This document shows positions 60,860 through 64,000 of a stretch of DNA of 64,000 bases, piece by piece. Location of the stretch: contig CALKRW010000050.1 in the NCBI GenBank assembly GCA_937989585.1, forward strand, positions 1-64,000. The letters run 5' to 3'. The notes below the pieces were generated by a model. It was not told the DNA's origin and made no database searches. It saw nothing but the letters and a program-made list of their open reading frames with translations. Position 1 is the stretch's first letter. Each line of letters opens with the position of its first letter. Source of the stretch: an uncultured Porphyromonadaceae bacterium. Its GTDB lineage: Bacteria; Bacteroidota; Bacteroidia; Bacteroidales; Muribaculaceae. The position numbers and the translations under genes were made by a program.

Positions 60860-62287
60860 ATGGCCACGACAAGAACACGTCCACTGTCGCGCGCGATTTT
60901 TCGCGCCATCAGCGCCTTCTCGGGTGTCAAGGTCCTGTCTCTGCTGTGTTCTGTAATCCGTAACAAACTCATCGCTGTGCTCCTCGGCCCGTCAGGCATG
61001 GGCATTATCTCGCTCTACAACTCAGCCATCGAGATGATTGGCGCCCTCTCTCGCCTGTCTGTCGACCAGAGCGCGATACGCGACATCTCCGGCAGCACAG
61101 GCGCGGACAACGCCGACCGCATTACTGTGGTCGTCCGACGTTGGTGCCTGTGGCTCGGCATCGCAGGCGCCGCCGTGATGTGCCTCTTTTCTCCGCTGCT
61201 CAGCAGATGGATGTTCGGCGATACTTCACGCTGGATGAATTTCTGCGCGCTTTCCGCCGTTCCCTTTGTCACGACAGTCGCCACAGGCTATACGTCGCTG
61301 ATGACAGGGTTCGGCCAGTTGAGGCGTCTTGTCAGGGCCACACTGTTTTCCTCGCTGATCGCACTCATTGTCTCGGCCGCTTTGCTTCTCTGGCTGGGAG
61401 AGAATGCCATAATCCCGATGCTGATAGGCAACGCCCTTGCCGTACTCGCCGGAGCACTCGTGTTCAGTCCGCGCGCACGGCGTGTCGCCATGCCCTTTCG
61501 CGAAATCTGGCATTACGGCGCAGGATTCATCCGGTTGGGCATACTCATCACCATCGCCACATTCGTCTCCTACCTTTTCTCCTACCTTTTTGTAATCTAT
61601 CTCAACAATACGGCTTCTACAGCTGACGTCGGCATCTATCAGCCGGGCTATACGCTGCTGAACACCTACGTCGCCGTATTCTTCGCCGGAGTCTGGGTGG
61701 AATATTACCCCAGGCTCGGACGCGCCATCCACTCACGCCGTTCTGTCTCCGCCATTGTCAGCCACGAGATATCCATTACGCTCAGCATACTCCTTCCCGC
61801 CGCTATCGCCTTCATCGCCGCCGACTCGCTGATCGTCAGCCTCCTGTACGACCGGACATTCCTCGGCGTGCTGCCATTCCTCACCACCGGAATTGCCGGA
61901 ATTGTCTTCCGCACTTTCTCCTGGTGCGTGGCATACGTCATCATCGCCAAAGGCGACGGTAAGATATTCATACTAACCGAAAGCATCGACGCTGTCCTGG
62001 GGCTCTTGCTCAACATTCTCGGCTGGCACATCGGAGGCTTTACGGGACTTGGCATTTCATATGTCATATGGTACATGCTTTACAGCGTAATCGTCTACAC
62101 GGTCTACCGGCGACGCTACGGTCTGCGTATGCCACGACAGACCATTTTCCTGACCTGCGGCGTAGCCATCGTGCTCGCTGCGGCGATCATTCTCAAACTC
62201 ACCTTCGGATGGTGGGCGACGGCTGTCATGGCCGTTCTCGCGGTACCCGTTTCCCTCCGCTCCCTGAGACGGCGAAGCCGGGCCTAA
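60860..62287 (+). CDS. Polysaccharide/O-antigen translocase (Wzx-like, MOP superfamily)
   Basis: The 475-residue membrane protein has about 12-14 helices and the start of O-antigen flippases of the WzxE type: FSGVKVLSLLCSVIRNKLIA, then LGPSGMGIISLYNSAIEMIG. It should flip lipid-linked oligosaccharides across the inner membrane. It begins 7 bases after the EnvC-like gene, so the two are co-transcribed, linking wall cleavage and surface-sugar flipping. No polymerase or glycosyltransferase gene is near. Confidence 0.88.
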   Translation: MATTRTRPLSRAIFRAISAFSGVKVLSLLCSVIRNKLIAVLLGPSGMGIISLYNSAIEMIGALSRLSVDQSAIRDISGSTGADNADRITVVVRRWCLWLGIAGAAVMCLFSPLLSRWMFGDTSRWMNFCALSAVPFVTTVATGYTSLMTGFGQLRRLVRATLFSSLIALIVSAALLLWLGENAIIPMLIGNALAVLAGALVFSPRARRVAMPFREIWHYGAGFIRLGILITIATFVSYLFSYLFVIYLNNTASTADVGIYQPGYTLLNTYVAVFFAGVWVEYYPRLGRAIHSRRSVSAIVSHEISITLSILLPAAIAFIAADSLIVSLLYDRTFLGVLPFLTTGIAGIVFRTFSWCVAYVIIAKGDGKIFILTESIDAVLGLLLNILGWHIGGFTGLGISYVIWYMLYSVIVYTVYRRRYGLRMPRQTIFLTCGVAIVLAAAIILKLTFGWWATAVMAVLAVPVSLRSLRRRSRA

Positions 62288-62389
62288 ACACAAGTGGCCG
62301 TGTCCGTAACGCCATTCGCTGTACCACCACTCTCTTTTCTGTTTAACATGTTTTAACCCCTTTTGTCTCGCTGTTCGGACTAAAAGGCG

Positions 62390-62397
62390 TACCTTTG
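62390..62397 (+). promoter_or_regulatory. -7 box of greA
   Basis: TACCTTTG is preceded by TTTG at 62362-62365, but with a long 24-base spacer. The leader of about 140 bases has a small hairpin CCCGAA-GTG-TTCGGG (62436-62450) and a T-rich stretch after it. Confidence 0.5.
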
Positions 62398-62540
62398 CCT
62401 CGAATTCTGATATATACAAGATTTTAGGGTCTCGCCCCGAAGTGTTCGGGCTGGGATTCTTAATTTTTTACTTGTCTCATCACTCTCCACCACACTGAGT
62501 TTTTATTATTAACAACAAACTGTAATTCTTAATTCTTATC

Positions 62541-63011
62541 ATGGCTATCACCTACATGACCAAAGATGGTTATCGCAAGAAAATGGAAGAAATCGCTTAC
62601 CTCGAATCCGTAAAGCGTCCCGAGATATCACGTGCAATCGCCGAGGCCCGCGACAAGGGCGACCTCTCGGAGAACTCCGAGTATGACGCCGCAAAGGAGG
62701 CCCAGGGAATGCTCGAGATGAAGATATCCCAGCTCAAGGACCTCGTCGCAAACGCCCGCATCATCGACGACTCCAAACTCAACAACGACGAGGTGCAGAT
62801 TCTTAACAAGGTCAAGATCAAGAACGTGGCCAACGGAATGACCATGGAGTACACCATCGTCGCCGACTCCGAGGCAAATCTCAAGGAAAAGAAAATCGCC
62901 TCCTCAACCCCAATCGCCCAGGGCCTCCTCGGCCACCGGCTCGGCGACGTTGTCGAGATCCGCGTTCCCTCCGGACTCATGAAGTTCGAAATCGTCGAAA
63001 TATCTTTCTAA
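62541..63011 (+). CDS. greA: Transcription elongation factor GreA
   Basis: GreA rescues backtracked RNA polymerase by stimulating transcript cleavage. The 156-residue protein has the N-terminal coiled coil with the acidic tip (ARDKGDLSENSEYDAAKEAQ). The C-terminal FKBP-like domain follows (TPIAQGLLGHRLGDVVEIRV). The Asp-Glu pair of the tip is present in its usual place. It is followed 10 bases later by the HIT gene. Confidence 0.98.
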   Translation: MAITYMTKDGYRKKMEEIAYLESVKRPEISRAIAEARDKGDLSENSEYDAAKEAQGMLEMKISQLKDLVANARIIDDSKLNNDEVQILNKVKIKNVANGMTMEYTIVADSEANLKEKKIASSTPIAQGLLGHRLGDVVEIRVPSGLMKFEIVEISF

Positions 63012-63021
63012 TCCAACGCTC

Positions 63022-63423
63022 ATGTCAATTTTCTCAAAAATCGCCGCCGGCGAAATCCCCTCATACCGTGTGGCCGAGGACGAGAACAACTTCGCCTTCC
63101 TCGACATCAACCCGATGACTCCCGGCCACGTCCTTGTAATCCCTAAGAAGGAGACCGACTACATCTTCGACATTCCCGAAGACGAATTCTCTTCCCTGTG
63201 GGCTTTCGCCCACAAGGTTGCCAAGGCCGTCAAGGCCACCATGCCCTGCAAGCGCGTCGCTGTCGCCGTCCTCGGCATGGAGGTTCCCCATGCACACATC
63301 CATCTCGTACCCATCAATTCAGAGGCCGACATGGATTTCCGCAAGCCTAAACTCCAGTTGCCCGACACCGAGATGCGCTCCATAGCCGACGCCATCGCCG
63401 CTCAGTTCGACAAACTCGACTGA
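63022..63423 (+). CDS. HIT family nucleotide hydrolase (Hint-like)
   Basis: The 133-residue cytoplasmic protein has the histidine triad HAHIHLVPI (about 91-99), whose middle His attacks the phosphoramidate or nucleotide phosphate. It also has FSKIAAGEIPSYRVAEDENN and LDINPMTPGHVLVIPKKETD of the Hint branch. The likely substrates are adenosine phosphoramidates or aminoacyl-AMP. It lies in an operon with greA. Confidence 0.95.
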   Translation: MSIFSKIAAGEIPSYRVAEDENNFAFLDINPMTPGHVLVIPKKETDYIFDIPEDEFSSLWAFAHKVAKAVKATMPCKRVAVAVLGMEVPHAHIHLVPINSEADMDFRKPKLQLPDTEMRSIADAIAAQFDKLD

Positions 63424-63458
63424 TCATCACGCAAACCCACTCTGAACTGTCAATCGCA

Positions 63459-64000
63459 ATGAAACATATTATCGCATTTCTCACAGCCATCCTGATGCTG
63501 ATTTTCTGCGCCTGTTCGGGCAGCGAGTCACACAAGGTGAATGGTGACGGCGAGGGATGGACCATCAAAGGCACCATCAAGGGCGCGGCCGACTCAACTG
63601 TATACATCGAGTCCTCCACACTCAACAACTGGTATCCCGTCGACTCGCTTGTTCTCGGCTCGGACGAGACATTCTCATACACCGAGGCCCTCCCTGACAG
63701 CATCGGCAACATCTACCGTGTCCGCCTGGGCTCGAAGTCAGTCTACTTCCCCGCCATCGGCAAGGAGACCGTCGAACTTGCCGCCGACATAAAGAACTTC
63801 GACAAAGGCTACAGTCTCTCCGGCTCAAAGGGCGCCGAAAGTTTCGCCCGCGCCGATGCCCTGATCGCCGCCTCTCTCGACAGCCTGGGTGTTGACGGCA
63901 CTATCGCGAACCGTGCCCTCCGCAACGAACTCAACGTGATGATCAATCTCGACGAGACATGCCTCCTGTCCTACTACCTCATCAACAAGCGCATCGGTCC
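63459..64000 (+). CDS. DUF4369-type lipoprotein, start only (cut by window edge)
   Basis: ATG 63459 opens a lipoprotein signal (MKHIIAFLTAILMLIFCAC, lipidation at the second Cys). A beta-rich domain follows, with GWTIKGTIKGAADSTVYIES and SVYFPAIGKETVELAADIKN. This pattern is typical of DUF4369 domains that precede a thioredoxin-like (TlpA/AhpC) domain in Bacteroidetes. The frame runs open to the window end, so the expected thioredoxin part would lie outside. It follows the HIT gene by 35 bases. Confidence 0.75.
   Translation, partial: MKHIIAFLTAILMLIFCACSGSESHKVNGDGEGWTIKGTIKGAADSTVYIESSTLNNWYPVDSLVLGSDETFSYTEALPDSIGNIYRVRLGSKSVYFPAIGKETVELAADIKNFDKGYSLSGSKGAESFARADALIAASLDSLGVDGTIANRALRNELNVMINLDETCLLSYYLINKRIG

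Noticed and set aside
1..64000. Insertion sequences, integrases or prophage genes
   Set aside because: No protein in the window shows such a domain, and no tRNA-adjacent attachment-like repeat was recognised near 38.5-38.7 kb.

Overview
The window is a 64 kb piece of a Bacteroidales chromosome of moderate GC, most likely a gut Muribaculaceae-type organism; the family assignment is inference from gene content. Direct signs are a SusC/SusD pair, promoters with the Bacteroidetes -7 box TAnnTTTG (often with a TTTG-like -33 element about 20 bases upstream), a fimbrillin-type (type V) fimbrial locus, Rho with a long disordered insert, a NagB-like/PIG-L fusion, a BspA-like leucine-rich repeat protein, and the gene order dut / TPR / DUF4292 / EnvC-like. 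I see no transposase, integrase, phage gene, rRNA or CRISPR array.

Layout. 0.3-5.6 kb: a SusD/SusC nutrient-uptake pair on the minus strand, with no enzyme or regulator beside it. 6-11 kb: small outer-membrane barrel protein, tsaD, cinA-like, and ligA facing them. 11-15 kb: groES-groEL behind a near-perfect sigma-54 promoter, then an OmpA/TPR lipoprotein. 15-17.6 kb: a gene-poor stretch with a candidate structured RNA leading into a BspA-like surface protein, a strongly preceded 26-codon ORF and a cluster of palindromes. 17.6-19 kb: a DUF1846 protein. 19.3-26.4 kb: the fimbrial operon, in which the first gene (OmpA-like plus DUF3575) is split by a frameshift exactly at a C7 tract.

26.8-38.7 kb: a NagB-like/PIG-L fusion, an acyltransferase, an N-acetylmuramoyl-alanine amidase, myo-inositol-phosphate synthase, a DUF389 membrane protein, rho, a thioesterase, a hairpin-rich gene-free stretch ending in an 11-base G tract, and a tRNA-Val/tRNA-Arg pair. 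38.8-49.4 kb: purB, small exported and TPR proteins, a MINPP-like histidine phosphatase (phytase family), a B3/4-domain protein and a GlmU-like protein, rfbC, and a glycogen synthase plus alpha-glucan phosphorylase cassette.

49.5-64 kb: a SulP transporter, a Wza/Wzc-type polysaccharide export and tyrosine-kinase pair, an aquaporin, a small protein made of little more than a secretion-type C-terminal domain, then the run dut, TPR protein, DUF4292 lipoprotein, EnvC-like divisome factor and a polysaccharide flippase, followed by greA, a HIT protein and the start of a DUF4369 lipoprotein cut by the window edge.

Much of the window serves the cell surface: uptake, fimbriae, surface repeat protein, wall hydrolysis and its control, polysaccharide export and flipping. 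The rest is housekeeping and carbohydrate storage. The points most worth following are the possible phase switch in the fimbrial gene, the candidate RNA upstream of the BspA-like gene, and sigma-54 control of the chaperonin operon.
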